Assembly: GCA_023333565.1 (NCBI GenBank)
Contig: JAJKFH010002446.1
Location: 310,001-374,000, forward strand
DNA: 64,000 nt
Reading direction: 5' to 3'
From: Puffinus mauretanicus
Lineage: Eukaryota > Chordata > Aves > Procellariiformes > Procellariidae
In this document: positions 11,973 through 25,446 of the stretch, piece after piece
How positions within the stretch are numbered: the first letter of the stretch is position 1
How the letters are laid out: each line of letters begins with the position of its first letter
Made by a program: the position numbers and the translations under genes
The notes under the pieces: generated by a model
Told to the model about the DNA's origin: nothing
The model's database searches: none
Seen by the model: the letters and a program-made list of their open reading frames with translations, nothing else

Positions 11973-14900
11973 GACGAATAAATGTATTGTTTTCTTAGTA
12001 GCTGTGAAAATCAAACTAAACAGCAGATCTCATAGTCTTCTATTCCCCTTTGAAAATACTTTAAGAGGCAAGTCAAATAGTAGTCGATGCTTGTTTAAAC
12101 AGTTGTGGAAATCCTAAGCTAGTAGACTTGAGTATTGTGTGGAAAAGTTGAAGACGTTTGTATGATATGTAGCTGTCTTACCCTTCTGTAGAGTGGCAGT
12201 AACACTGGAGGTAAAATGTAATGTCCCATACGCATCTGTTTCTAGCAAAATCTTTTTGTGTGTATAAGTTGGTTTTAACCCTAATATATTTCTGTCCTTT
12301 TAAAACACTTTGATCCTTTTCATTTATTTTCCTTTCTTTAAATATGATACATGTATATGAATCCTGTGATTAATTCTGACGCGCTTGTTCTGTCAGCTGT
12401 TTTTCCATGTTAATGCTGGGGTGGTGAAGATGGTGATATTGCCCTTATTTTTACCTCCAGAAGTTCATACAGTATGTTCTCCTAAGAGCTGTGGTATGAA
12501 AATGTTCAAGTATGTTATACTGAAATATTTCATAGACTTCAAGATACGAATCTTTAAAACTCCATATACATTTTAAGAATAAAATAAGCTTAAATTTATG
12601 GAAGATTTAAAATCTTTTGAAAACAAAGCAAAAACTTGAACATGTTTTTTGTTATAGACTCAGAATGTTATGCTTAATAGGAGACACACAATTTTACTTC
12701 TAAATTCCCTGAGCCGCATCTGAAAATCAAATTAAATAGCAAAAAAAAGCTGTTGCTGTTCAGACAATGAAAAATAACTAATTTTGACTACTAAATAAAC
12801 ATTTTGGGTTTATTTCTATAATTTTGTGTTTCCTTAAATGTTACTAAAATATCTTAATGTTTTGAGTAGTTTCTTAATTTATGATTTAGCTAAATTCTCT
12901 TTTGAAAATATTTGTGGAACCAAATGCAATTATTTTGTTCTGCTAACACTGACTAGCAGAGGAGCAGAGGTAGGTTTTGCCTATTTGTTCAAGGAAGGAA
13001 AGATATGATTGATTTGATACTGGCAAAATGGTGAGGGTGTGTGGCTTTCTAAACCACTTGTGAGTCTTGGTTTGACTCAAGCTGGTTTGACTTGCTATAG
13101 AAGTCATAAGGTCAAGAAAGAAGGTTTGGTGGTGAAGGTGAATATCAGACATCAGTGAAGAATTTTTTCTTCTGTCATGTTTGAGGTTGTAGTCAGTGAC
13201 AGATAACAGAGTTATAAAATTCCAGTGATTTCCATCAATTTTAATTATTAGAGCTGAACCTTTTCAAGAAATGATTTAGCCTCTGGGTAAAAACAAACAC
13301 AAACACCCTGTGTTAGCTTTAAATTTAATTTTGAGTATCCAGTAATTCAAATGAAAAGGTAAGAAAACTTGCATATGTTACTTGTATTTTATTATAAACA
13401 ACATAGATCTGTTTGCTGGAATGAAACAGCATCTCAGGTTCTGTGAAGCTTATGTATTGTCTTTCTGCACTCAAAATTATAGAACCGATTCTTCACGGAA
13501 TGATGTTTCTGTATCTGTAAAAATTGAGCACCTTTCTGAATTCCTTCTGAATTACTCATCCTTTCATTGTGTTAAAAATAAACTTTGAATCTGAGTGACT
13601 GACCAAATTCAAATGGCAAACAGTATAATTTGCATTAGCTATAAGCTAGAGCAAAGTGCTCCTGAAGTTACACAATCTTGTCATATAATATACTTCCCTA
13701 AAACTGCTTGGTAACTTCTTAACTTCCACTTTCCCTCTGTGACCAGGCATCCTTTTGGGGGACATAATGAAGATTGTCTGGAATCATGTAAAGAAATTTC
13801 AGGAATTTTTATAATTTTCTGATACCTGTCAAATTATTTTTTTCTAGACATCTGCTAATGCTGTTGCAATATTTCTGAAGAAATAGTTATACATCGTGGC
13901 ATATTTAGTTGCTGCTCTTGAAGGGAGAAGTCACTGTTTTATTATACAAAATCCCCACAATTACTGACTGGATTGGTATTGCTTTCATCTAGTTGAATTT
14001 ATAACATCATCCCAGACTTCTGTCTTTCAGAGGAAGAACATGTTTCCAAATAGATTCTTTATTTTAATCAGTAGCCTTCCCACCTCTATCTTAATTGCTT
14101 AATGTTTGTGCATCATCCTGAAGTGTAAAATCCTGTGACAATTTGATGGTTTTATGAATTCTTTCAGCACTCTTCTGTTCAATATGTTCTTACTTTATTG
14201 TCGGTACAAATTGCAACAAAAATGATAGGTTTGAAAGTGGGGGTGCAGTTCAAAACTGTTCTGCATGGGAGGAGAATTACCTGCCAGTCAAGTTCATTAA
14301 ATTATGTTGTTATAGCAACTGGTTAGCCTCTTCCATGCTTAAAATATCTTGTGTCAAATAATTAGTACTGCTTAATTGTATTTTATTGCAAAAGAGGCAA
14401 GTAATTAAAGAGGTTCTTGCAATGGCTGTGGGGCCAGAAAGAGTCAGAAACTACTTGTAATTGGAATATATTTTGTGAATATAAATTAATAGGTATAATA
14501 ATCTGTGTCTTCATTCCTCAGGATCCAAAAAAGAATCCAGTATATTTGAATTGCTGTTGCTTGCTCAGAAACATTAATGGATAAAAATTAGCTCTTGGCC
14601 CCACTCTTTTGTTTTCCTTTGACTCTTCTTGTCAGCTTAAGAAACCTATAACGTGTATGATGTATTTAGACCTTCCCTGATGTGATATCCACATAGACAA
14701 ATGGCCCAATAAAATCCGTTTCGGCCTTTTCAGTGTGTTTCTCTGTATTTTGTCTGTCAGTCATGTGTTGCTGCAGGTTCTTTTGTTTTTCTTCCTAGTT
14801 TGGTCCTCTGCCTAGAAACTTTCTGAGCATTTGACCAAAGACAGCAGTCGTCATAATCCAGAAATGTAGAGCTTTTTGGGGGAAAAGATTACTCACAACA

Positions 14901-17900
14901 TAATATTTAGGATTTCAAGTCAGCAAGTGCCAAAATCAATCAGAAAAACTAGTTCAACAGATCCAAGTTATGGAATCAGAGCTTACTCAAGAGCCAAAAA
15001 CCTCCTTTTTTTCCATGGTCTGAGGAGGTAATTTTTATTTCTCTTCAGGACTTCTGGATTTGATTCACGAGCCATTTTTTGATGCTTAGTACAGAATCCG
15101 TCATCCAGCAGTAATAGTTCTTTGCTTAAAGAGAAAACTGTGCCGTCCTGAGGGGGGGGTTGAAATAAAAGAGCTTCTGAAGTGGTGCAATAGCTATATT
15201 GTGGACTACAACATGTGTAAAGCAGTACTGAGCTTTATTGCAATAGCTGCAATGGAAAATGAAAGAGGAACAGATTACAGCCCTCCACTTTATGTAAAGT
15301 AAGTACAATTAAAATAATACCCAGCAAAAGCCTTACCAATCCCGAACATAGGTCAGTAAGTCTTTCAGTGACTGCAGTTGGAACTTTTTCATCTAATCCA
15401 AGCACTGTTCTCCGTGTTATTCATGTTCTTGCATTGTAGGGCTTTGCAGTTTTACAGTTGACAGTCCCATCTGTTTCTCTTCATCTTCTAGCTTTGCTAT
15501 CATCCTCTTTTTATGTTTTCCTTACTTAACAAGGTCATTCATACCTCATCTCCGTGCATATGACTGTGGCAGGAGCTTGTGATAATTAGGTATGTGGGGC
15601 ACAGGGAGTTATTCCCAGGTGGCACCTCTGCCATATGGTTTTGAAATGGCTTTTTGCAATGACAAGTAAAGCTTTACTTCTCCCCTCAGGCCTGCCTTGA
15701 GGTAGAAAAGTTGACTTATTTGTGGCAATGAACCTATTCAGTATCTTGCCAGACTTAATTCAATGGGATCCCTTTTTTTAATTAAAATAATCAAATGCTT
15801 TTCTTGAGCCTTTGCAATAAGCAATGTTCACTGATGAAATCAGAAAAAAAAAGGAGAATTATAACCATTTTTCCCCAACAGTTGTTTCTAAATTGTGCTT
15901 TTTTTAAAAAAAAAAGACATTGTTTCTTCATTCCACATTGTATCAGTCTCCCTTCTGCTATGCTTTTAGTAACTGATACCTTACAGGATTTTTTGCTCTT
16001 TAATTTTGCTTTGGGCTTTCTGGATTCACCTTCTGTTACATGCATATCATAGTGTTTGTTAATATTTAACTTGTTTAGATTTACAATTAGTAAGTGTTTA
16101 AAGGACATTCTTTTTCTATTAATTACACAGCTGTACTGGTGATTACTCCGTGTGTTGGATGACTTGTGTAGGGAATGCAAAGTGACAGTATTTTGAAAGT
16201 GTTATTGCAATTTAATATATTTGCATATGGAACCACTTCAGATACATAAATTCCCTACTGCTTTACCTTTAGCAGTGTACTAGGATAAATTGTGAACACT
16301 TACTATCTGAATTTGCTCAAATAATTGCAAAAACCAAACTTCTATCATTCAAAAGCAGCAAAAAGATTTATTTTCTAACTTCCCCCGATGTTAACAAAAT
16401 TTTAGAATGTATATAGATCCCGCATATGCTGTGAGTATAATTCCCCTTTACAGTGTTCCTCTAAATCAACAATTTCTTCAGCAAACCAAAGATCCTTTGT
16501 GTACAGAGTGCTGTATACCTGGTAGAGGGCCGTAGTTATGGTTAATGCAAAAAGTAGTGCTGTTTAATTTAAAAAAAATTACATACATATCTGTTAGATG
16601 TGAAACAGTATTGCATTTTGAAATTTCCAGTTAATTTAAAGGGAAAAAATGTGGCCATCATTTTGTCCCTTGATTTGCACTCCAAGTGTTGCCATTTGAT
16701 TTAAGTAACAGTTCTTTTGGAAGTCATTTCAAATAAATATATGCATATTGGTTTTTGCTTTAAAATTTAATCTTAACCTTAACAAATTTTAGCAGCCGGC
16801 ACAGATATGTTTGTTGAGCAGAAACTAAACAGATAAAAATATACAGCAAAGATACGGAAGACATTTTGCTGTTTTTTCATGATGAAAAGTGCCAGGCTTT
16901 TCTTTAAAACTGAACACTGCCGCATGAATATGTATTAGTTTAACTAAATATCAAAAGATGTAAAATCCAGGTTCTCAAGTATTTACTTAACTGCCCTGGT
17001 GAAGATAGTTTCTTAAAAGAGCGTACATCTCCACTCTCATTGGACAAAATATAGTTTATTACTTCATAGCCTGTCTTCAATTCAAGTTATGCAAAAAATG
17101 GAGGAATTATATGCCATCCAGATTATTCTAAGGCATGTTAAAAATGTACTAACCCTCTGAGATTTGCATTATTTATGAAAGATTAATAGTCATTTGCATG
17201 AATTTGTCATCATTCTATCTTTTAAAAAAACTCAAGCTGAAACTCTTATATTAGTTCTATTGGTGTAAATCCAGAATAAATCTATATAACTGTGACTAAA
17301 ACATGGTCAATTGAGAGGAGAAAAATCCCTCTGCCAAGTATGAAAAATGAACTTGAAAGTCAGCAGAAATGTTCTTCGTTCTTCACTTAACTTGGTCCCA
17401 AAAGATGGAAAAGAGCATATAGTTTATAGCTTCAAGGACACTGGAGGTTTGTAGTGTTTACTGATCTGCCGTAGTTTTTCCTTCAGTGTAGTCGCCTTCT
17501 TTAGTTACAATCCTCCCAGTCAGGAATTGAATTTATGATGTCTTTCATATGAAGGTAAAACTATCTGCTGTATTGCGCTTGATCATTTAAATTTATTACT
17601 GCACATCTATAATTACTTCATGCCAAAAAACTATCCCTGAACTGCATTTCTTTTGTCTTATAGAAAGTGTTAGGTATTCAGGTTTTCCGAAGTTGAACTT
17701 GAGACATGACAGGCGATAATGAAAAGACATGGAGTAGCTTTGAAAAAGTTTTCTGCTTTGTGAGAGCTAGGTTGAAATACCAAAATTTAATTGACATGCC
17801 AGCTAATTAAAGTAAAAATTGGAACAAAAGAACCCTAAAATTTTTCAAAAACTATGTGTGTGATAACCTGGAAGTCCTATTTTAGTCAGATTTATCACAA

Positions 17901-18999
17901 ATGAGAATTTGGCAGATTAACCTCAGATGTAAGAGCAAAACTTGCTGGGTTTTGGTCTTTGCTACCTCTAAAAGTCAGAAAATACTACAATATGCTTCCA
18001 TTTAGGAACATAACCTGAAATAGGTTTCGAATGCATTAGTTTTAAGAGACCATGGGTAACATTTATCAGCAAACTAGAGCAGCACAGTAAGATACATAAA
18101 GCTTGAGCAACTCTGTAATTTCATAGCTTCTTTTAGATAGTTTATCACAATTGCTCTTACGGAATTGAATTTTTTTTTTGTACGGAATTACTTAAATACC
18201 ATTATTTTAATAAGTATTCTTGCATTTTGAAAGCATTTACTATATACTTTTCAAGTGAACAGAAATAGGTAGAAGTAAACGGTGGATATTTTGTCCTTGT
18301 TTGTCATAGCAGCATTGAAAATTACAGTCCTAGGGCTCTGGTAGCTGGGAGTACGGCAGTGTCCCGGATGGGGGAAATAATACCATGAATTTGTTTGTTG
18401 GGCTGATATTAAGACCATTCTCAAAAGCATTTGATTTGTTGCACTCAGCAGGATGCTTGGGATCTCAGGGATCTACAGCAGAGCTGCGCAAGGCAGCGGT
18501 GAGTGCTGCCTTCTTGCTTCTTGGACTGTTCTTCCTGTAGTTTAAGAACGAAGCATGTCTTATATGCCATCTTATAATGCAGGGCCATGGTAGCAGAGGC
18601 TGCCTTCAAGAGATTTGAAGGATACGGGTATTCCCACTGCTTTGAAGGGACAGGGCTGTTCAACAACTGGATCACTTCTATGGTTTAGCACTTCGTGTCA
18701 ACTTTGCTTTCACAGGTCATGTTTTACTGAAAACCCACTAGCCAGGGAGAAGCACGCAGAGATACTGGTAGTGGAAATTGTAGGCATGATTGTCAGCTAA
18801 GGAACCTGAACGCTCTTCTGAGGCTACTGGGAAGTGGAGATCTATTTCTGTGTCTCATTCCCAGCATCTTGTGAAGCAGATGGAACCCAAACAGCCGTCA
18901 GCTTTCTCAGGCTACAGTCTCCTACTGCAGTTAGTTTTGTTCATCACCTGAAGGTCTAGTTCCCTGCAGAGAACACTGCTTCTGTCTGGCCTAAACTAT
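11973..18999. other. CHID1 intron, nothing recognised
   Basis: Long AT-rich stretch without any recognisable exon or named repeat. A T7A10 palindromic run lies at 15899-15915. Open frames such as 15791-16180 minus are low-complexity chance frames. Confidence 0.5.
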
Positions 19000-19480
19000 T
19001 TCTCCTATTTCTGGAGAGAGAACAGAGCCAGCGTTTCTTTCCTAAGGCTGATGCTGACCTGGCTCAGTTTTACATGCCCAGAGTCCTGCAAGTTTTCTGC
19101 TCTGCCTGACCAGACAAGGTCATCTGGGAGCTACGCTGCTGGCAGGTCTTCCCCTTCAGGCACAGCATCCTTCTCCCATCCTTGGGGCCTTCTGCTGCTT
19201 GCGCCCAGCGTATCTTCCCTTTCCTTCTCCTTTGCTACCAAGTGTAACCTTCCCGTGGCCGTGCCCTGCAGGGGCTTGGCCTCTGCCCGTCTGTCTCAGC
19301 CAGGGCCTGAGCACCTCCCTGGCACAGGCCTCCCGCAGCCACAAAGGTGGTCCTCCGGCACCGGCCCCGGGTGGGCAGGGCTGAGGTGGGGGCTTGGAAG
19401 AGCTGCGCTGCTCCTCTCCTGACACAGGGTGAGGAAAACGTGTTCCTGCTGGCTTTTGTCGTTGTTAGATCTGGTGGGTG
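19000..19480. other. GC-rich patch inside the CHID1 intron
   Basis: From about 19050 to 19440 base composition rises sharply against the AT-rich surroundings and about ten CpG appear between 19200 and 19450. Open frames exist on both strands (123 codons plus, 89 codons minus), which is expected in GC-rich DNA because stop codons are rare. I recognise no protein. It may be an alternative first exon or regulatory element of CHID1, or an old insertion. Confidence 0.4.
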
Positions 19481-22400
19481 ACATTGCTATTGGCCTTGTG
19501 TTTGTACTGGGATGGTTTTAATTCAGGAATGGTTGGAGAGAGATGCAAGAAGCAACTGGCAGAGTTAGCAGTGATGTTCACTGGCATTAAGATCATCTGA
19601 CCTTTCAGGCAAGGATGGAAGAGAAACATGATTTTTTTTTTATATCTACCTTTTTTAATGAAGTAGGCACGGAAGAATTAAGAATATCAAAGTAGGTGAC
19701 TATGCCCTCAACCTTCATTTTCATAGCTGGAGTGGACCAAATTTCATCTCCTCTACACTGAATTAAGATCATCTGAATCTGACCAGGCTCCAAATCCAGT
19801 ATAACACTGTTTTCATAGCTGATCTGGGCAGCACTGTATGAATATAGCTGATTTGTATATTTTGAGCAAGAGGAAAGTCTGGAAAGCTTTTATGATGTGT
19901 GCAAAAAACCCCCAACAAACCCAACCTGACATGCAACAGGACTAGCATAGTTTTAGCTTTTGTTATTTACAGCTGAAGCTGAACAGCAGGCATATTAGTG
20001 CATCTGAACTTTGTTCAGCCTCACATCCAAAGATATACAGCCTCATTTTTTCATATGCATTGCCTATTATGTCAGTTCTTGGAAGAATGGAGCACGGTAT
20101 TGTACTTAAGAGTAATGTATCTGAAAACGCTTCAACCTCAACTGAGCGTTACTTAAGCATTTCAGAAAATGTACCCTTAAACTAGCAGTTTTATCTTCAA
20201 AGATTTTTTTTTTTTAGGATGAACCTGCTGATTCTTGAAACAAGCCTGTAGGGATAAACAAGCATTAGTTTTCATCATGTTGAGAAGTACTTTTAAGCAG
20301 AGAGACTATGTCTTGTCTCAGATTCTTAGTAAGCCAGATTATTGGGTGAGCTGGAGTAGAATTTAAGCTTTTACGTTGTACGGTCTAGGAAGGACTAATA
20401 CTTCTACCGTTACATGATGATGCATCGCCTTGTAGGAATTTATTAGGACCTGTGTTTCTTCTACAAAGGATGGGCATTAAGCTGCAGTAATGCCAGTGTG
20501 GTGGTTTGACCCTGACTGAGGGAAGAATCACCTATTGGCTTCTCAACAATGCATATTTTCAATTCTCCTTTAGACCTAGAATTCTCTTAGAAGCCTGGCA
20601 GCACTGTTAAGTATTTCAGAATTCTGTAAGGATAACATTTCTGTGACTAAGCTTCTTCTCTTCCACGTAGTAGGTGCTTGTTACATAACTTATACATTAT
20701 GTATATTTAACTTTGGCAGCAGGATTATTTACTTATTATCCAATATCATTTATTTAACCTTTCATTTACTACTCCTAGCCTCTAGTGGAAATTCGTATGC
20801 TGAAATCTTTGGTTGAGATGATTCTTATCCTGGATTATGGTGGAGGTGGGGAAATGGTAGTATGGCAGGAGTAAGCAATGCTTTCACTGCTCAAAGCAAA
20901 TTCTGGCATCGCACTATAGCATCTTTTGTATAATCATTCTGAAACAGCATTGGTAGTCTGAGGCTCGTCCTCAGAGGTTATTTTCCCAGTGCAGTTATCC
21001 ATGACTAAATGGAGGTGTCTAGAAAGATTTCAGTTTGATACAGACCTCCACATTCTGTCCTTTTTTTTTCCATATGCCACAAGAGATCCAGATAACAAAT
21101 CCTATCCAGAGAGAGAAAAGTAAAGAAACCCCAGGTATATATCTGTACAGAGACCTAATGAGGCAAGTGATTTAAAAAAAAAAAAAGTAAGAAAGCTGTG
21201 ATTTTCTCTATTTTCAGAATGGGGAAGTTCTGCTTAAATTTTACATCCTGCAAGAAATTTAGGTACTTTATTGACAGTCTTTTTTGCTGAGTATTCTCCT
21301 TTATGCGTTTTTTTACCCTAATACTTTTGTGACTAGAATTAGTAAAAATGAGATATCCTTGACGTACTTTTTCCTAGTATCATAATGAATAGTTGAAACA
21401 TTACATTGATTATAAAATAAAGTATAAAATTAATACAGTATTTTAATAACTAAGTGCAGATTATAAGATTTGATGTACAGTGGTGTAATAAGTGCTGCTG
21501 TTGACACGTCTACATATTTTGTTAAAATTGTCTTTTCATTAGTAATGTAACAATATGTTTTAACTCTATTTAGGACAATTTGCATGCATGCAGATGTTAA
21601 ATATCTCACAAAATACCACTTGGCTTTTGATCAGCCCTGCTAGGAGTAACTGCATTGTGCTGGTACAGTCGAATGCTTGAACAGCCACTTTCCTACGTAG
21701 TGTAAACAAGCTATATTGTAGGATTTAGACAGTATAGAACAGGTGAATCAATTTGGTTATCAACAGAGACAGCATGCAGTACTCTAAGTGTGTGTGTATA
21801 AACAGTGGTGGTTTTATCAAGCCATGTGGACCAGTGAACCTCTGCAGTGCAATGTTTTTTAATAATTGAGGAAAAGGGTTTTCATATTCTTTTTAGGGGT
21901 GATGGTCATTAGTGTGTCCTGTAGGTTTTATATTAGATTTAAAATATCTGTGGTTTGTGGTGGTGGTGGTGGATGATATGAATTTAGAGGAAAATCAGTT
22001 TGTTTTCACAGTGTGCTGCATTTTAGAGCAGCAAAATGTAGTCTGACAGTCTGCTTTAAATGAGGCTTTTCAAGTTGTCCCTGATACATAGCTGAGACAG
22101 TTGTGATGGCTAATGAAAACATTTTTAATTATGACATAGGAAGTGTGAGAGAGGGGAGGATCTACTTCATATCAACTTTTAAATTATTAAATTATTTATA
22201 TTAGACTGTTTTACATATCTGCTATTTTTTCTCTTTTCTACTTAATTTCAACTTAAAGCTGGGAAGATGGGGAAGATTCTTGCTTAGAAGTGAGCACATA
22301 GGGAGAGGTCTGTCTGGTATAGTTCATAACTGAAGTGAGTCAGAAAAAATGTTAACCTTGAGGTGACTTGTTTCCTAATTTGAGAGAGAATATTGTTACT

Positions 22401-24879
22401 CTCTGTTTGCCCATTAGCATGCCTACTTGGTATTAATTCTGTGATGAATACCAAAGACAACATCACATTTTTGTTCAATAGTCACGTTTTTTAAAGTGTG
22501 TGCAAAGGTAATCAAGACCAAATGAAGATATGTTTTTATCCAAGACTTCAAGTTGACCAATATACGGAGTTCATTAAAAAAAAAATTAAAAAAAAAAATC
22601 CTTTGCCTGTGGAACCTCTAGCCTCTATCTCATAGTCAAACTGAACTTTTTTTAGTATGACTAAATAGACTAGTTACTTGAGCTAGTCTGTAACGGTATG
22701 CTTTATTTCATACAGTTCTCTTGTGCTTTTTTGTTTCTGTGAGCTTGCCTGAATCCTGCTTTTTGTTCTAGCACAGTAAACTCTTCTCCCATTAACTTGT
22801 CTTCTGCCAGACAGGGCAGTGCCCTTTGGCCAGAGCAGAAAGAGAAGTCCAGTTGATACCGCAGGCTTTCAAAGGCAACGAACTTATTCTTTCAAGATAG
22901 CAAAAGCTGCCAAAACCAAACCCCACTGTAAATAGCGACCTGTCATATGTTAGATTGGATAAATCGGAAGGAAAAATCTATGTCTAACTGAACAAATACA
23001 AGCAAAAGGATTTTCTGATACTTTAGCTAGAAAGTTGAGACTTGGCAATGGTCAAGAACAACAAAGATTTCTGATAAAAAATATGCCAAGTTGATGCATA
23101 GGAACAAAAAGCGACTTAGTAAACAGTTGTTATCGTAAATAATTTGCACTGGAAAAAAAGTTCACATTTTGTAGCTCCAGGTGCCTTGAAAAATAGAAGA
23201 ACAGAACAACAAAAAAATCTGTATCATTACAAAATAAAATGGAGTTGCTGAACAGCAGTGTGTTACTGAAACAGATGTGCAAACCTTGTGCCTGAATCTA
23301 GTTATGTCTCTATTGTCTGAGAAATATTTATTGGCTTAGAAATAATGATCTTGTTTTCTTTAAGGAGATTTTCATATATTTCTCTCATAGCTGTCAGTTT
23401 GAGTCAAAACCTTAAATATATAAATGTTCACACTTTTTCTGCCTTGTGTGTGATTACTTCTATTCTTTGATCGATATCTAACTGTAATTTTATTTTCTTT
23501 TTTGTAAAGAAGAACAATTTTGGTTATATTGAGAAAAGTTAGCATGCACTAGAGTACTTTCAGCTGTACTCGCAGTTCCGTAGCGTAATTTGCCAGCGTA
23601 CCGCTGCGTACACTCTCAGACAGGGCTTTTTCTTTATAAAAACTCTGTGAGGTTAAATGAGAATAAAGGGCACTATTAACATGTAAACTTGTATACATAG
23701 AAATGCTGAAAAATTCGTGCTTTCTTCTGTAGCCGTAGTAAGGCACTGAAAGGTTTTAATGCTCATTGTTTCCCTGAGACAAGAGCAAGAAGAGGACGCT
23801 TCTGAAAAGCTGGACATTGTCTTCTGTGTCTCCAGAGTTCTATAAAATAGGAATACTTGGCTGCCTCTCTGCATTTGTGTCTACCAAAGTATTATTGTTT
23901 CTAAATTACTTTGAGAATGCTAAACAAGGTGCACTTTTGAAGAGCCCAGACTAACGGTAGAAATGTTGCTGTGGTTCTGCTTATTTTCCTCGGGCTGGTG
24001 CATCATGGCTTGGCTTGTGAGTCATGGCAGAAGGTCGAAGGTCAAGAGGTTTGCGTGAGGTTGGTGGGGAAGCACCGGAAAGTGTCATCTGTCAAGTCAG
24101 CGGTGAAGTATTGTGGAGGAATCAGTGAGAATGACTTTATAAAACTTACTAAAAGCAACACGCCCACAGAGAAACTACTCTGTTGGAAACCTGTTATTAT
24201 TAAAATAGTAAAAATACTCTTACTGCCTTTTAAAAGTGACAGAGCAAAGGTGCAGGCAACAACAGAGAGAAGATTAATAGAGAAAGATGATGCTTGCTTA
24301 TAGGTTTTTCATTTCTAGGCTGCTACTTGGATACTTTTACAGCTTTACCCAAGACATCCCACAGTAATGAAAGTGAACAGATTGGTGTCTCTCTGCAAAC
24401 TGTATTTGCTTTTAAGTTGTTTTACATGAAATAATCTCAAGGTCTTAACAGAACTATTTTTGGACGCTGCAGACAGCATAAATAAGACTTCTAGAGTGTG
24501 CTCTCCACTCCCCTGAAATCCTCAGAGTAAAAACTGTTTTAATGTTAGTTAGTGTCTTCTTTTGATTTTCTAGAAGATACATACTAACTGTCTTTTTGTT
24601 GGATAACCTATTTGCTTTTGAAAGAACTTGTGGGATTTGTGTTAATAAAATCCAGATTCTTTAATGTGCAAGAAAGGGATATAGTGGTATACAACTTTAC
24701 CACCTTTTAAAGTTGGAAGTTTATACTTATATATTGTAAATATGGTGTTACTGAGTATTGAATGGTGAGAGGAGATGAATAAAAAGGTGCTTAAGTGATC
24801 CTGATGGGACCAGTGTAGTGAAAGCTTACTTCATTGTTCTGTCTATTACCGACCCTTATTACTGCACGCTATATACTAC

Positions 24880-24910
24880 TATATATATATACACACACAT
24901 ATATAATATT
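24880..24910. repeat. (TA)n/(CA)n microsatellite
   Basis: Alternating TA dinucleotides pass into ACACACAC and back to TATATA. Simple sequence, likely polymorphic. Confidence 0.85.
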
Positions 24911-25430
24911 ATGCTATTAGTGACTGCAGCTAGGCTTTTCATAAATTTATGCATGCTCACAAAACTATTTTAAAGGCTAATATCTAAAGATTGTTAAATT
25001 GTAAGGCATCTCTACCTTTTGCAAGCTGCAATTTTAGGGATCGAATGAGTGAGAACTCAAAATCTCAATATAATCTTTTTCTTTTTCAAATTTTCTTCCT
25101 TTTGTGTTTTCATTTATTACCATTGAAGGCATCCTTTATCAAAACTGTTAGTTTCATGGTTGAATTTTTTAGTATATTGTAGTATATTCACCAATTTTGC
25201 AGCTGTTCTTTAGAAATGATCTTCTAGAAAGCAGCGAAGGCCTAAAAAATTCTCAATTTTAAAAACTTTTCAATTTAAAGTTTAAAAGTGTCTCCAGATT
25301 ATATTGTTTCTTGACATTTTCTCCCACCAAAAAGGAAATAGTTTAAGAAAAGCCTAAACTGCTAAAATGTGACAGTGTCATGGTAGTTGAAATTAAATAT
25401 TAAATAGAAGGGGGTTTGACTTACAGGTTA

Positions 25431-25446
25431 TCTATATATATATATC
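25431..25446. repeat. (TA)n microsatellite
   Basis: Seven TA dinucleotides in a row within CHID1 intronic sequence. Simple repeat only. Confidence 0.85.

Noticed and set aside
20498..20525. TGTGGTGGTTTGACCCTGACT, similar to the end of another avian LTR family
   Set aside because: Only about 20 bases match and the continuation does not follow the LTR; too short to call.
23971..24303. 110-codon plus frame with a hydrophobic, signal-peptide-like start
   Set aside because: The start is GTG, not ATG, there is no exon context, and the sequence after the first 20 residues resembles no secreted family.
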